The translations under genes were made by a program, and so were the position numbers. From assembly GCA_030830805.1 (NCBI GenBank), contig JAURMH010000072.1:1-41736 (forward strand): a stretch of 41,736 nucleotides of DNA. The letters are read 5' to 3'. The notes under the pieces were generated by a model. The model made no database searches and was not told the DNA's origin. It saw nothing but the letters and a program-made list of their open reading frames with translations. Origin of the DNA: Bacteroidota bacterium (GTDB taxonomy: Bacteria > Bacteroidota > Bacteroidia > Sphingobacteriales > Sphingobacteriaceae). Position 1 is the stretch's first letter, and the number at the start of each line of letters is the position of its first letter. Shown here in pieces: positions 1 to 9,032 of the stretch.

Positions 1-588
1 AATAAGTATATTTCTAGGTTTACTAAATCGCTTCATATACCTAGCTACTTGTTGGGTTTCAGCGGCTCTAGTTGCTGCTTCTGCCGAACCATTTCCAGCT
101 TTCAAATGCAAAACAATTACCGTAAAGAAAATAGTATCTTTTGTTTTAACAAGATTTGAATCTATATAAAATAAATTAAAGGCAGTAATTTCTCGTTGCA
201 CTTTTGAAACGGTATCTTGAGAAATAAGTTCAAACTTTTTTGAATTATAAAATAGCGTATTGGTTAATGAAGCATCAACACCGGCCTTAGAGAGTTTTGC
301 TCTTTTCCATTTGGTTTCCCCATTTATATTTAAGGCACCTGTTAAAACGTTTTGCGCATAATCGGCTGTAGCAGAAAGTTCGTTACATCCAATTATGTCT
401 GGCTTGACATAATTGATAATGGTCGAAAGTAAAGGGTTTTTGGTACTAGGTGGTTGATTTGATTCACCATAACGAAGTAGATTATATTGCATCACCCTTA
501 TGGTGTCTTGGGCAAATAAATTAATATTCATTAAAACAAGACAAAACCCTGTCAAATAGAGTGTTTTAAACAAAAAAGTTTTTCTCAT
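1..588 (-). CDS. Secreted endonuclease/exonuclease/phosphatase-fold protein (3' end cut by window edge)
   Basis: This gene is absent from the ORF track because it runs off the window; I translated it from the minus strand as 196 residues from the ATG at 588. An N-terminal signal peptide (residues 1-22, ending near NLFAQ) is followed by DTIRVMQYNLLRYGE, the first strand and Asn motif of the EEP (DNase I-like) fold. KPDIIGCNEL then carries the expected metal-binding Glu, and VIVLHLKAG matches the later core strand. The family includes nucleases, phosphodiesterases and lipid phosphatases, so the substrate cannot be named. The catalytic C-terminal half (the SDH/DH motifs) lies outside the window. 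Export is inferred from the signal peptide. A good promoter lies upstream at 643-676. Confidence 0.8.
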   Translation of the reverse strand, partial: MRKTFLFKTLYLTGFCLVLMNINLFAQDTIRVMQYNLLRYGESNQPPSTKNPLLSTIINYVKPDIIGCNELSATADYAQNVLTGALNINGETKWKRAKLSKAGVDASLTNTLFYNSKKFELISQDTVSKVQREITAFNLFYIDSNLVKTKDTIFFTVIVLHLKAGNGSAEAATRAAETQQVARYMKRFSKPRNILI

Positions 589-642
589 TTTATTCCTATA
601 AATCAGCCTGTAAATGTACATATAAATATATGCTATACAATG

Positions 643-676
643 CAAAAATAGGCGAATGCCCGAGAGTTAACGCAAA
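643..676 (-). promoter_or_regulatory. Bacteroidota-type promoter for the EEP-fold gene
   Basis: Read on the minus strand, TTTG (673-676) is followed after 22 bases by TATTTTTG (643-650). This fits the Bacteroidota housekeeping consensus TTTG-N17-23-TAnnTTTG. The predicted start point is near 636, giving a leader of about 48 bases before the ATG at 588. The remainder of the gap 589-763 shows no ORF and no clear terminator for gpsA. Confidence 0.55.
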
Positions 677-763
677 TTTGACAGGATGTTTAATTTGGAA
701 ATAAAATGTAAGTCAAATTAATTTTAACTAATTGTATATCAAAAACTTAGTAAAAAAGCTATA

Positions 764-1771
764 TTAATTTAATTGATCCGTTAGTAACCTCATCTCTATT
801 AATGGAGAAATATTTTCATATAAAACAGCAAAAACGGCCCTACATATAGGCATCTCCACTTTATACTGTCGATTGATTTCATGAATACATTTAACCGCAT
901 AATAGCCTTCTGCAATCATACCCATTTCAAATTGGGCTGATTTTACAGAATATCCCTTCCCTACCATATTGCCAAAAGTCCGGTTCCTCGAAAATTGAGA
1001 ATAGGCTGTGACTAATAAATCGCCTAAATATGCAGATTCTTTGATATCCCTATTAATTGGATGAACAGCTGCAAGAAAGCGTTCCATTTCTCTGATGGCA
1101 TTGGAGATTAATACCGATTGAAAATTATCGCCATAACCCAAACCATGAAAAATACCCGCTGCGATTGCGTATATATTTTTAAGCACGGCTCCGTATTCTG
1201 TTCCATAAATATCATCGCTGGTGACGGTGCGGATGTATCGATTATTTAAAATAGTAGCGAATGCATCTGCATGATTTTGCTGTAAACATGAAATTGTTAG
1301 ATAAGATAATTTCTCTAAGGCCACTTCCTCTGCATGACAAGGCCCGCTTATAACTAAGACCTGTGCCAATGGTAATTTAAAATAACTATTAAAGTATTCT
1401 CCGATGATTAAATTAAATTCAGGAACAATGCCTTTTATTGCACTGCAAATAAATTTTCCAGCAAAATCTGCTGGACTCAATGACGATAAACTAGTATGTA
1501 AAAAGGCTGCAGGAACTGCCAAAATAATTATATCTGCAGCGGCGATGGTGGCTTTTATATCTGTGCTTACACGTTCTTTCGAAATGTTAATTTCTGCCGA
1601 TGATAAATAATGAGGGTTTCTACCGAAGTTACGAATGTGTGCAACCGCCTCTTCATTTCTCATCCACCAGGTTACATCTGCTTGGTTGTCGCAAAGAATC
1701 TTTACTAAGGCTGTAGCCCAACTTCCACCACCAATTACGGCAATCTTAGCTTCTTTATTAATTAGCTTCAT
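764..1771 (-). CDS. gpsA: NAD(P)H-dependent glycerol-3-phosphate dehydrogenase
   Basis: The cytoplasmic enzyme reduces dihydroxyacetone phosphate to sn-glycerol 3-phosphate, the backbone for phospholipid synthesis. At 335 residues it is the usual length for GpsA. The Rossmann motif AVIGGGSWAT sits at residues 11-20. ISGPCHAEE (about 141-149) and GAVLKNIYAIAAG, with the catalytic Lys near residue 198, are family hallmarks. SNAIREMERF and GDLLVTAYS mark the C-terminal helical domain. The gene is the last of three minus-strand genes, 54 bases after the adaptor gene, and may be read from the same transcript. No terminator is visible after it. Confidence 0.95.
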   Translation of the reverse strand: MKLINKEAKIAVIGGGSWATALVKILCDNQADVTWWMRNEEAVAHIRNFGRNPHYLSSAEINISKERVSTDIKATIAAADIIILAVPAAFLHTSLSSLSPADFAGKFICSAIKGIVPEFNLIIGEYFNSYFKLPLAQVLVISGPCHAEEVALEKLSYLTISCLQQNHADAFATILNNRYIRTVTSDDIYGTEYGAVLKNIYAIAAGIFHGLGYGDNFQSVLISNAIREMERFLAAVHPINRDIKESAYLGDLLVTAYSQFSRNRTFGNMVGKGYSVKSAQFEMGMIAEGYYAVKCIHEINRQYKVEMPICRAVFAVLYENISPLIEMRLLTDQLN

Positions 1772-1825
1772 AATCTACAATAAGCACGAAAATACCAAAA
1801 TTGAAATAGAAAGCCAAAAACTAAA

Positions 1826-3124
1826 CTACTTCTTCTCGTCTGAAGTATATAAATCTTCTTTGGAAGCAATTTCTATTTGCATTCCATCTTTTAACATTTT
1901 GGAGATTGCTAAATAAGGCGCAACTACTACTTCTTGTCCTTCTTTTAAACCCTCTTTAATTTCAATGTACATATCGTCTTGAATACCGGTTTTAACAGGA
2001 AGCTTAATTACTTTGTTATTTTCTATTATAAAAACAAATTCTTTCATACCCGAAGCATTTGCCTTAACGGCTGTTGTGGAAGTGCTTTTATCTTCTACAG
2101 AATCTTCTCTTGTAGTAACAGATTGAATGGGAACTGTTAAAATATTAATTGTTTTTTCGGTTTGAATTTCTACTGTTGCAGATAATCCTGGTCTTAAAGG
2201 TGAAGCTAAGTTTTTGTCTTTGCTATTTAATTTTGCGTATGATTCACTCAAAATTCTAATCTTTACTGGAAAATTGGTAACCTGGTCTGCGCTAGCACCT
2301 ACAACACTTGCAGAGTTTGCAATTTCTGTAACTACACCTTTAAATGACTGATCAAGAAACGCATCTACTTCTACTATAGCAGTATCACCAATAGACAATC
2401 TATTGATATCGTTTTCGTTCACATCTACACTTACTTCCATAGAATTTAAATTAGCAATTCGCATAATTTCGGTACCCGTCATTTGAGAAGTTCCTAAAAC
2501 ACGCTCTCCTAATTCTACATTCAATTTAGAAACGGTTCCGTCTACCGGAGAAAAAACAGTAGTTTTAAATAAATTATCTTTTGCTTCTTTTACCGATGCC
2601 TCTGCACTTTTAACATTAAATTTTGCTGCTTGCACATCTGCTCTTGCCGATAAATAATTACTTTTTATTAGTTCAAAATCTGCCTCAGAAATAATTTTAT
2701 CTTTTATAAGTTTAGCGTTCCTGTCGTATGCTTGTTCGGTTTGAATAAATCTAGCTTCTGCATTTGACAAATTCGCTTTTGAAGTATTCAAAGCAGCCGA
2801 AGCTCTGTCTAGATAAGATTCATAGATATCCGGTCTGATTTTGCAAAGTAGTTGTCCGCGCTTTACTTTTTGGCCCTCTTTAACCATTAAAGAAACTATT
2901 TCGCCAGAAACATCAGAAGATATTTTCACTTCTATTTCTGGTTGAATTTTTCCACTTGCAGAAACGGTTTCTACAATTGTTCTAAGCGCTACTTTTTCAA
3001 CTGCTACTTTTTGATTAGCCACACCGCCAATCCAACCCATTTTTTTACCTGTAATTGCAAATGCGACTAATACTATCACGGCAATTATCAAATATTTAAT
3101 TAAATTATTTTTTTTGTTCAACAT
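1826..3124 (-). CDS. Efflux periplasmic adaptor subunit (HlyD/MacA-type membrane fusion protein)
   Basis: The protein is 432 residues. A single N-terminal membrane anchor (about residues 8-26) is followed by a split lipoyl/barrel-sandwich domain (GEIVSLMVKEGQKVKRGQLLCK, then VFSPVDGTVSKLNVELGERV). Between these lies a long helical hairpin rich in Ala, Lys and Asn (about 100-190), followed by beta-barrel and membrane-proximal domains. Such adaptors bridge an inner-membrane pump to a TolC channel. The stretch from LRPGLSATVEIQT onward resembles MacA more than RND adaptors. The gene begins 11 bases after the TolC-type gene, so co-transcription is very likely. No ABC or RND pump gene follows; gpsA does. 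The substrate is unknown. Confidence 0.88.
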   Translation of the reverse strand: MLNKKNNLIKYLIIAVIVLVAFAITGKKMGWIGGVANQKVAVEKVALRTIVETVSASGKIQPEIEVKISSDVSGEIVSLMVKEGQKVKRGQLLCKIRPDIYESYLDRASAALNTSKANLSNAEARFIQTEQAYDRNAKLIKDKIISEADFELIKSNYLSARADVQAAKFNVKSAEASVKEAKDNLFKTTVFSPVDGTVSKLNVELGERVLGTSQMTGTEIMRIANLNSMEVSVDVNENDINRLSIGDTAIVEVDAFLDQSFKGVVTEIANSASVVGASADQVTNFPVKIRILSESYAKLNSKDKNLASPLRPGLSATVEIQTEKTINILTVPIQSVTTREDSVEDKSTSTTAVKANASGMKEFVFIIENNKVIKLPVKTGIQDDMYIEIKEGLKEGQEVVVAPYLAISKMLKDGMQIEIASKEDLYTSDEKK

Positions 3125-3135
3125 GTTTTTATGTT

Positions 3136-4464
3136 TTAAAATGACAATGGTATTCCTAAATAAAAATCAACAAGCTTTTGTCTGAGTATTAACTCATATA
3201 ATGCTTGTACACGATCAGCCTCAGACTTTGCTAAGTTATTTTTTGATATAATAAAATCAACTGCATTAATTAATCCAACTTCGAATTTTTGTTGATTATA
3301 TTTAAAAGATTCTTTGAGCGCAATATTACTATTTACAGTAGACTCATATTTTTTTTCAGCAGCCTTTAAATCTGTTAACGCTTGTGCAATCGATTTACTT
3401 AAATTTAGCCTTGCAGTTTGCGTATTAATATTGGCATTGGCTAAATTAATTTTCGCTCTTTTTAAATTAGCATTTGCATTTCTACTGTTGAAAATGGGCA
3501 CATTCAAACTAAATCCCCAATACTGCCCAAAGTTGTCTTGCAATTGACCTTTAAATGTTTCTCGTGCCAATGAAACATAATTTGAATTGATGCCTGCACC
3601 AAAACTTAAACTAGGAAATAAAACTGCTTTACTGATTGCTACATTTTTAGCCGCAGATTGAAACCTAAAATCGAAGAGCTTTACATCTGGTAGTTTTTCG
3701 GCCGCTGACTGATACACCGAACTAAATTGATACTGCTCACTTTTATCTAAGGCAGGGATTAAATTTGCTGGCTTTTCAATTAGCATTTCTTCTGCAGGAT
3801 CTCTATCTAATAACTGCAATAAATTTAGCCTTGCAATCGCTAATTGATTTTCTGCATTAGTTAAATTTAATTGGTCTCTTGCTAATTGCGCTTTGCTTTC
3901 TAATAAATCACCTTGTGTGCTATTACCTACTTCAAAGTTTTTGTTCGCCCTTTCGAATTGTTGTAAACTTATTTTTAATTGCTCTTGCGCAACAAGCGTA
4001 AGGTCTTGATTATACAATACATTTAAATAATTATTGATTACTGTAAGTGTAATGTCGTTTTTGATTTTAGCTAAACTCGCCACCTCTGCAGCTAAATCGA
4101 AAGTCTGTGCTTGGTAATTATATAGTTTTTGTCCAGCACCAAAAATGGTGACCTGCGAATTAACACCTGTTGAGAAAGAACTGAAGCTTTGGAATTCAGA
4201 CGAACTTGTTACTGGGTTAACAGACAAGCCATAGTTTTTTGAATTAGATGCACTTGCATTAAAAGATGGCAATAGCGCATTTTTACTTTGGGATAAATCA
4301 ATCGATGCCAAATCAACATTCAACTTGTATTGCTTGATGGTTAAATTATTTTCGAGTGCATAACTAATGCAATTTTCTAAAGACCAAACTTGGCTTTGGG
4401 CTTGCAATTGGGCAAAGCCTAATCCAAAACAGGAAGTCCATATGAGTAATATCGTTTTTTTCAT
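3136..4464 (-). CDS. TolC-family outer-membrane efflux protein
   Basis: The protein is 442 residues with a signal peptide (about 1-22, cut near QLQAQS). The body follows the outer-membrane efflux protein pattern of two repeats, each with long amphipathic helices and beta segments: WSLENCISYALENNLTIKQ opens the first, and the second contains LFPSLSFGAGINSNYVSL and WGFSLNVPIFNSR. A helix near the C-terminus carries YNQQKFEVGLINAVDFI, typical of the family. It forms the trimeric outer-membrane duct for the adaptor encoded 11 bases downstream. The gene is transcribed divergently from the polysaccharide deacetylase gene. Confidence 0.9.
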   Translation of the reverse strand: MKKTILLIWTSCFGLGFAQLQAQSQVWSLENCISYALENNLTIKQYKLNVDLASIDLSQSKNALLPSFNASASNSKNYGLSVNPVTSSSEFQSFSSFSTGVNSQVTIFGAGQKLYNYQAQTFDLAAEVASLAKIKNDITLTVINNYLNVLYNQDLTLVAQEQLKISLQQFERANKNFEVGNSTQGDLLESKAQLARDQLNLTNAENQLAIARLNLLQLLDRDPAEEMLIEKPANLIPALDKSEQYQFSSVYQSAAEKLPDVKLFDFRFQSAAKNVAISKAVLFPSLSFGAGINSNYVSLARETFKGQLQDNFGQYWGFSLNVPIFNSRNANANLKRAKINLANANINTQTARLNLSKSIAQALTDLKAAEKKYESTVNSNIALKESFKYNQQKFEVGLINAVDFIISKNNLAKSEADRVQALYELILRQKLVDFYLGIPLSF

Positions 4465-4494
4465 ATTTCAGAAACAAAAATATAATTTGAACTG

Positions 4495-4502
4495 CAAAAA
4501 TA
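4495..4502 (-). promoter_or_regulatory. Possible -7 box for the tolC-like/adaptor genes
   Basis: On the minus strand this reads TATTTTTG, matching TAnnTTTG, and would start transcription about 25 bases before the ATG at 4464. No convincing TTG lies 17-23 bases upstream, so support is partial. A second TATTTTTG at 4475-4482 is too close to the start codon. Confidence 0.35.
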
Positions 4503-4563
4503 TAGTAATTTAGCTCCATATCCTTAATAAATTGCTAAATTACCGTAACATTTTTTTTACTTG

Positions 4564-5175
4564 ATGTACCTCAGCAAAACACCCAAATTACTAAAAGCAT
4601 TATATCCCAATCTTATTTGGGATTATCGCACGCATAAAGGGGTGGTATATTTGACTTTCGATGATGGCCCAATTCCCGAAGTAACACCCTATGTTTTGGA
4701 AGTGCTAGCTAAATACCAAATCAAAGCGACATTTTTTTGTATTGGGGATAATGTTCAAAAACACCCTGGCGTTTTTGAAGAAATAATAAAAGCTGGACAC
4801 GCTATTGGAAACCATACGTTTAACCATTTAAATGGTTGGAAAACAGATAAAAACAATTATCACCAGAATACACTTGCTTGCGAGCCTTATTTTAAAACAA
4901 ATTTATTTCGCCCTCCTTATGGCAGAATTAAAAGAAGCCAAATAAAACTACTTCAAGAAAAGTTCAAAATTGTGATGTATGATGTATTAAGTGGCGATTT
5001 TGACCAAAAAAGTAGCCCCGAAAAGTGCTATCAAAATGTACTCAAACATTCAAGCGATGGCGCTATTATTGTTTTTCACGATAGCCTGAAAGCATATGCT
5101 AATCTCAAAGAATCATTGCCAAGATCAATAGAAGCGCTATTAAACAAAGGTTTTCGATTCGAAACAATCAAATAA
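4564..5175 (+). CDS. NodB-type polysaccharide deacetylase
   Basis: This metal-dependent carbohydrate esterase 4 family member removes acetyl groups from a polysaccharide such as peptidoglycan or chitin-like glycans. All five NodB motifs are visible in 203 residues: TFDDGP (31-36), HTFNH (84-88, the two metal His), RPPYGR, DVLSGDFD and IIVFHDS. I start at the ATG at 4564 rather than the TTG at 4561 used by the ORF track; only one residue differs. There is no signal peptide, so it is either cytoplasmic or exported by an unseen route. The gene stands alone after the divergent efflux genes, with aconitase 66 bases downstream. The actual glycan substrate cannot be read from sequence. Confidence 0.9.
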   Translation: MYLSKTPKLLKALYPNLIWDYRTHKGVVYLTFDDGPIPEVTPYVLEVLAKYQIKATFFCIGDNVQKHPGVFEEIIKAGHAIGNHTFNHLNGWKTDKNNYHQNTLACEPYFKTNLFRPPYGRIKRSQIKLLQEKFKIVMYDVLSGDFDQKSSPEKCYQNVLKHSSDGAIIVFHDSLKAYANLKESLPRSIEALLNKGFRFETIK

Positions 5176-5187
5176 ACAAATGCAAAA

Positions 5188-5222
5188 TTGATCGAAAAAA
5201 ATAATAATTTATCCTAAATTCG
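5188..5222 (+). promoter_or_regulatory. Possible promoter for aconitase
   Basis: TTG at 5188-5190 is followed after 24 bases by TAAATTCG (5215-5222), one mismatch from TAnnTTTG. The implied start point is about 15 bases before the ATG at 5242. The spacing is slightly long and the box imperfect, so this is tentative. Confidence 0.3.
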
Positions 5223-5241
5223 CGGTAGAAAATAAATTATT

Positions 5242-7503
5242 ATGGCATTTGATATAGAAATGATTGAAAAGGTTTATGCAAACCTTGACGCGAAAGTTAA
5301 CGCTGCTCGCAAAATTGTTAACAAACCCCTCACTTTAACCGAAAAAATATTATACGCCCATTTATGGGAAAGTGCTACAGAAGCCTATAGTAGAGGTAAG
5401 TCTTATGTAGATTTTGCACCAGATAGAGTGGCGATGCAAGATGCAACTGCTCAAATGGCTTTATTGCAATTTATGCAAGCAGGCAGAGCAAAAGTAGCGG
5501 TTCCTTCTACTGCTCATTGCGACCATTTAATTCAAGCAAAAGAAGGTGCAACCGCCGACTTAGCAACTGCAAATTTACAGAACAAAGAAGTTTTCGATTT
5601 CTTAGCTTCTGTTTCTAATAAATATGGTATTGGTTTTTGGAAACCAGGTGCTGGAATTATTCATCAAGTTGTCCTAGAAAATTATGCGTTCCCTGGAGGC
5701 ATGATGATTGGTACAGACTCCCACACAGTTAATGCTGGTGGCTTAGGTATGATTGCGATAGGTGTTGGCGGTGCAGATGCTTGTGATGTAATGGCTGGCT
5801 TACCTTGGGAATTAAAATTTCCAAAATTAATTGGTATAAAATTAACAGGTAAATTATCTGGTTGGACTTCTGCAAAAGATGTAATATTAAAAGTAGCCGG
5901 AATTTTAACTGTAAAAGGTGGAACAGGTGCAATTGTAGAATATTTTGGAGAAGGCGCGCTATCATTATCTTGTACGGGAAAAGGGACTATTTGTAATATG
6001 GGTGCAGAGATTGGTGCTACCACTTCTATTTTTGGTTACGATGAAAAAATGGCCGCTTATTTAAGAGGCACAGATCGTGCTGACATAGCTGATCTAGCAG
6101 ACAAAGTAGCACATCATTTAACTGGCGATGCAGAAGTATATGCCAACCCTGAAAATTATTTTGATGAATTAATTGAAATTGATTTATCAACTTTAGAGCC
6201 CCAAATTAACGGACCATTTACACCAGACTTAGCTTGGCCGATTTCTAAATTTGCTGCAGCAGTAAAAGAAAATAATTGGCCAACAAAATTAGAAGTTGGA
6301 TTAATTGGTTCTTGTACCAATTCTTCTTACGAAGATATTTCTAGGGCAGCATCTATTGCGCAACAAGCAGTAGATAAACACTTACAAGCAAAATCAGAAT
6401 ATACCATTACACCGGGTTCCGAACAAGTGCGCTATACCGTAGACAGAGATGGCTACTTAGCCACTTTTACTGCAATGGGTGGTGTGGTGCTTGCCAATGC
6501 TTGCGGACCATGTATTGGACAATGGGCTCGACATGGTGCAGAAAAACAAGAAAGAAATGCAATCATTACTTCCTTCAATAGAAATTTTGCCAAACGCGCA
6601 GATGGCAATCCGAATACTTTTGCATTTGTTGCGTCGCCAGAAATTGTAACCGCGCTAGCAATTGCAGGTGACTTAACTTTTAATCCATTAACAGACACGC
6701 TAATTAATTCAAAAGGCGAACAAGTTAAATTAGATGAGCCTAAAGGAATTGAATTACCAATAAAAGGATTTGCCGTTAAAGACGCAGGATACCAAGCTCC
6801 CGCAGCAGATGGAAGTAAAGTAACTGTGCTGGTAGCAGAAAATTCTAGCAGATTACAATTGTTAGCGCCATTTGCTGCTTGGGAAAAACAAGATATCAAA
6901 GGCTTAAAATTATTAATTAAAGCTAAAGGAAAATGTACTACCGATCATATTTCTATGGCTGGTCCATGGTTAAAATTCCGCGGACACTTAGATAATATTT
7001 CGAACAATATGTTGATTGGTGCCATTAACTTTTTCAACGATACGGCAGATACGGTAAAGAATCAATTAACTGGTGAATATGGCGCAGTTCCTGCCACACA
7101 GCGCGCTTATAAAGCAGCTGGAATCGGATCTATTGTTGTTGGAGACGAAAACTATGGTGAAGGATCTTCAAGAGAGCACGCAGCTATGGAACCTCGTCAT
7201 TTAGGCGTTCGTGCAATTTTGGTAAAATCATTTGCTAGAATTCACGAAACAAATTTAAAGAAACAAGGTATGCTTGCATTGACTTTTGCAAACAATACTG
7301 ATTACGATAAAATTTTAGAAGATGATACCATTGACATTAATGGATTGAACGAATTTGCGCCAGGCAAACAACTAAGTATTTGTTTAAACCATGCAGATGG
7401 AAGTAATGAAACAATTATGGTTAACCATACTTATAACCAACAACAAATTGAGTGGTTTAAGGCTGGAGGTGCATTAAATATTATACGCGCAAGCGTTAAC
7501 TAA
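5242..7503 (+). CDS. acn: Aconitate hydratase
   Basis: This TCA-cycle enzyme interconverts citrate and isocitrate using a [4Fe-4S] cluster. At 753 residues it has the length of the mitochondrial-like aconitases rather than the roughly 890-residue AcnA or AcnB forms. The substrate-binding segment [20 protein letters not shown] is present. The three cluster cysteines are C358 in GSCTNSS and C421/C424 in NACGPCIG. The C-terminal swivelling domain has [18 protein letters not shown] with the catalytic Ser and Arg. It is followed directly by a strong intrinsic terminator, so it is probably transcribed alone. The long antisense ORFs inside it are shadows. Confidence 0.97.
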   Translation: MAFDIEMIEKVYANLDAKVNAARKIVNKPLTLTEKILYAHLWESATEAYSRGKSYVDFAPDRVAMQDATAQMALLQFMQAGRAKVAVPSTAHCDHLIQAKEGATADLATANLQNKEVFDFLASVSNKYGIGFWKPGAGIIHQVVLENYAFPGGMMIGTDSHTVNAGGLGMIAIGVGGADACDVMAGLPWELKFPKLIGIKLTGKLSGWTSAKDVILKVAGILTVKGGTGAIVEYFGEGALSLSCTGKGTICNMGAEIGATTSIFGYDEKMAAYLRGTDRADIADLADKVAHHLTGDAEVYANPENYFDELIEIDLSTLEPQINGPFTPDLAWPISKFAAAVKENNWPTKLEVGLIGSCTNSSYEDISRAASIAQQAVDKHLQAKSEYTITPGSEQVRYTVDRDGYLATFTAMGGVVLANACGPCIGQWARHGAEKQERNAIITSFNRNFAKRADGNPNTFAFVASPEIVTALAIAGDLTFNPLTDTLINSKGEQVKLDEPKGIELPIKGFAVKDAGYQAPAADGSKVTVLVAENSSRLQLLAPFAAWEKQDIKGLKLLIKAKGKCTTDHISMAGPWLKFRGHLDNISNNMLIGAINFFNDTADTVKNQLTGEYGAVPATQRAYKAAGIGSIVVGDENYGEGSSREHAAMEPRHLGVRAILVKSFARIHETNLKKQGMLALTFANNTDYDKILEDDTIDINGLNEFAPGKQLSICLNHADGSNETIMVNHTYNQQQIEWFKAGGALNIIRASVN

Positions 7504-7505
7504 TT

Positions 7506-7534
7506 AAAAAAAAAGGGTTCAGCCCTTTTTTTTT
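7506..7534 (+). terminator. Intrinsic terminator after aconitase
   Basis: A perfect 12-bp stem is formed by nine A plus GGG pairing with CCC plus nine T, around a TTCAG loop. The symmetrical A and T tracts could let it act in both directions, but only a plus-strand gene ends here. It separates acn from rlmH by 17 bases. Confidence 0.85.
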
Positions 7535-7551
7535 GCCCAAAAATTACGCGG

Positions 7552-8025
7552 ATGAAAATTACACTTTTAGTTGTTGGAAAAACAAATGATGCTTATTTAA
7601 TTGAAGGCGTAGAAAAATATGCTAAACGATTAATACATTATTGTAAGTTTCAATTAATTGAAATTCCTGAATTAAAAAACACTAAAAGCTTAAGCGAAGA
7701 ACAACAAAAAGAAAAAGAAGCGGAATTAATATTAAATAAAATTAGCAATACCGATTTAGTCATGCTTTTAGATGAAACCGGAAAACAATTTAGTTCTATA
7801 GATTTTAGTAAACAAATTAACAACTGGCAAATTCAATCAGTAGGCGCCGTAGTCTTTGTCGTAGGCGGGCCTTATGGTTTTGATCAAAAAATAAAAGCGA
7901 GAGCAAATGGAGAAATTTCACTTTCTAAAATGACTTTCTCTCATCAAATGGTACGCTTGTTTTTTGTAGAACAAATTTATCGGGCATTTAGCATTTTAAA
8001 AGGAGAACCTTATCATCATGCTTAA
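7552..8025 (+). CDS. rlmH: 23S rRNA (pseudouridine-1915-N3)-methyltransferase
   Basis: RlmH is a SPOUT (trefoil-knot) methyltransferase. It methylates pseudouridine 1915 in helix 69 of 23S rRNA on the assembled 70S ribosome, using S-adenosylmethionine. The length of 157 residues is exactly typical. The N-terminus MKITLLVVGKTNDAYL, the SAM-binding loop VVGGPYGF (about 103-110), and the C-terminal knot SKMTFSHQMVR with AFSILKGEPYHH are diagnostic. It lies between two terminators and faces the DUF5606 gene, so it is probably monocistronic; no clear promoter box is visible in the 17 bases before it. Confidence 0.97.
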   Translation: MKITLLVVGKTNDAYLIEGVEKYAKRLIHYCKFQLIEIPELKNTKSLSEEQQKEKEAELILNKISNTDLVMLLDETGKQFSSIDFSKQINNWQIQSVGAVVFVVGGPYGFDQKIKARANGEISLSKMTFSHQMVRLFFVEQIYRAFSILKGEPYHHA

Positions 8026-8036
8026 AATATAGAAAT

Positions 8037-8068
8037 AAAAAAACCCAAATTTTCATTTGGGTTTTTTT
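8037..8068. terminator. Bidirectional terminator between rlmH and the DUF5606 gene
   Basis: A 14-bp perfect stem (AAAAAAACCCAAAT with ATTTGGGTTTTTTT) closes on the loop TTTC. T tracts exist on both strands, and convergent genes end 11 bases upstream (rlmH) and 14 bases downstream (DUF5606 gene), so it serves both. Confidence 0.88.
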
Positions 8069-8082
8069 AATGCTGTGGTAAA

Positions 8083-8511
8083 TTACGATGCTGGTTCAGC
8101 TTCTTCGTTTGCTACTGGAGCTTCCTCATCAAACAAGGGTAAGGTTGCAAGAAACACATACCACGAAATAATTTTTTTAATATCTGAAGCGTAAACCCTT
8201 TCCACATCGTGGTTAGGAACTATGCTAGTGAAATAATTACGCAATATTTTATTGTCTGCTTTTGGATCTGGCACTGTATTAGTAGCAGCAGAAGCTTTCA
8301 TTTTCTCTAAAATACTGATCAAGGTAATGTCCTCTTCTTGGTCTCCAAAAACAGTAATATCCTCTAAAGTTGCAAGCTTTGTACTTGCATTGGTAATTAA
8401 TTTATTTTTTAAACCATCCATGGTTTCTAAAATAAAGCCCGCTTTATTTTGACCAATTACACGATACAAACCTGGCTTGCCAGTTACCGAAACAATTCCT
8501 CTTAAATTCAT
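8083..8511 (-). CDS. DUF5606 domain protein
   Basis: The protein is 142 residues with no signal peptide or membrane segment. The N-terminal part (MNLRGIVSVTGKPGLYRVIGQNK, then FILETMDGLKNKLITNASTKLATLEDITVF) looks like a compact beta domain and matches what I recall of the Bacteroidota family DUF5606. A helical segment follows (ILEKMKASAA, YFTSIVPNHDVERVYASDIKKIISWY), and then an acidic Ala/Glu tail. The conserved core is reminiscent of small nucleic-acid or ribosome-associated proteins, but no function is established to my knowledge. It begins 4 bases after the cyclophilin stop codon, so the two are almost certainly one operon. Confidence 0.75.
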   Translation of the reverse strand: MNLRGIVSVTGKPGLYRVIGQNKAGFILETMDGLKNKLITNASTKLATLEDITVFGDQEEDITLISILEKMKASAATNTVPDPKADNKILRNYFTSIVPNHDVERVYASDIKKIISWYVFLATLPLFDEEAPVANEEAEPAS

Positions 8512-8515
8512 ATAA

Positions 8516-8974
8516 TTATTCAGTTACTGTTATACCAATAATAGCATCACCTTGTGCAATTGCATCTACTAGGTCTACATTTTCTATTACTTTACCAAAT
8601 ACGGTATGGTTTCTATCTAAATGTGCAGTGTTTGCACGGCTATGGCAAATAAAGAATTGCGATCCGCCAGTATTTCTACCTGCATGCGCCATCGATAATA
8701 CCCCTCTATCATGAAATTGGTTTTCACCAGTTAATTCACAATCAATCATGTAACCTGGCCCACCCGAACCTGCTTTAAAAGCGGTTGCTTCTGATTTTGA
8801 ATAAGGGCAACCTGCCTGAACCACAAAATCAGGAATGACACGATGAAAAGTGATTCCATCATAAAAACCTTCTTTCGCTAATTTAATGAAATTTGCAACC
8901 GTGTTTGGTGCATCTTTTTCGAAGAACTCAATCTTTAAGTCTCCTTTTGCTGTTTTTAATATTGCAGTGCTCAT
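8516..8974 (-). CDS. Cyclophilin-type peptidyl-prolyl cis-trans isomerase
   Basis: This enzyme accelerates cis-trans isomerisation of X-Pro bonds during folding. [15 protein letters not shown] carries the catalytic Arg-Phe region, [15 protein letters not shown] the substrate pocket, and [17 protein letters not shown] the late motif. I use the ATG at 8974 (152 residues, starting [18 protein letters not shown]), not the track's 203-residue version. The extra 51 residues overlap the divergent gene and do not resemble any signal sequence, and a promoter box lies just upstream of 8974. No signal peptide means a cytoplasmic enzyme. The DUF5606 gene follows 4 bases after its stop. Confidence 0.93.
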   Translation of the reverse strand: MSTAILKTAKGDLKIEFFEKDAPNTVANFIKLAKEGFYDGITFHRVIPDFVVQAGCPYSKSEATAFKAGSGGPGYMIDCELTGENQFHDRGVLSMAHAGRNTGGSQFFICHSRANTAHLDRNHTVFGKVIENVDLVDAIAQGDAIIGITVTE

Positions 8975-8993
8975 GTTATTTTTTTGTTCGCAA

Positions 8994-9001
8994 CAAAAGT
9001 A
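8994..9001 (-). promoter_or_regulatory. -7 box for the cyclophilin/DUF5606 operon
   Basis: The minus strand reads TACTTTTG, an exact TAnnTTTG. The implied start is near 8988, about 14 bases before the ATG at 8974, which supports that start codon. No clear -33 TTG is visible. Confidence 0.45.
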
Positions 9002-9032
9002 GAAAAATGTTTTAGTATTTTTACGATAAGAA

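Noticed and set aside
4475-4482. Second TATTTTTG before the tolC-like gene
   Set aside because: Too close to the ATG (leader of about 6 bases) and no -33 element.
6453-6899. 148-residue minus-strand ORF inside acn (also 5682-6023 and 5729-5965)
   Set aside because: Antisense shadows of a strongly conserved aconitase frame; composition is low-complexity and there is no start context or family resemblance.
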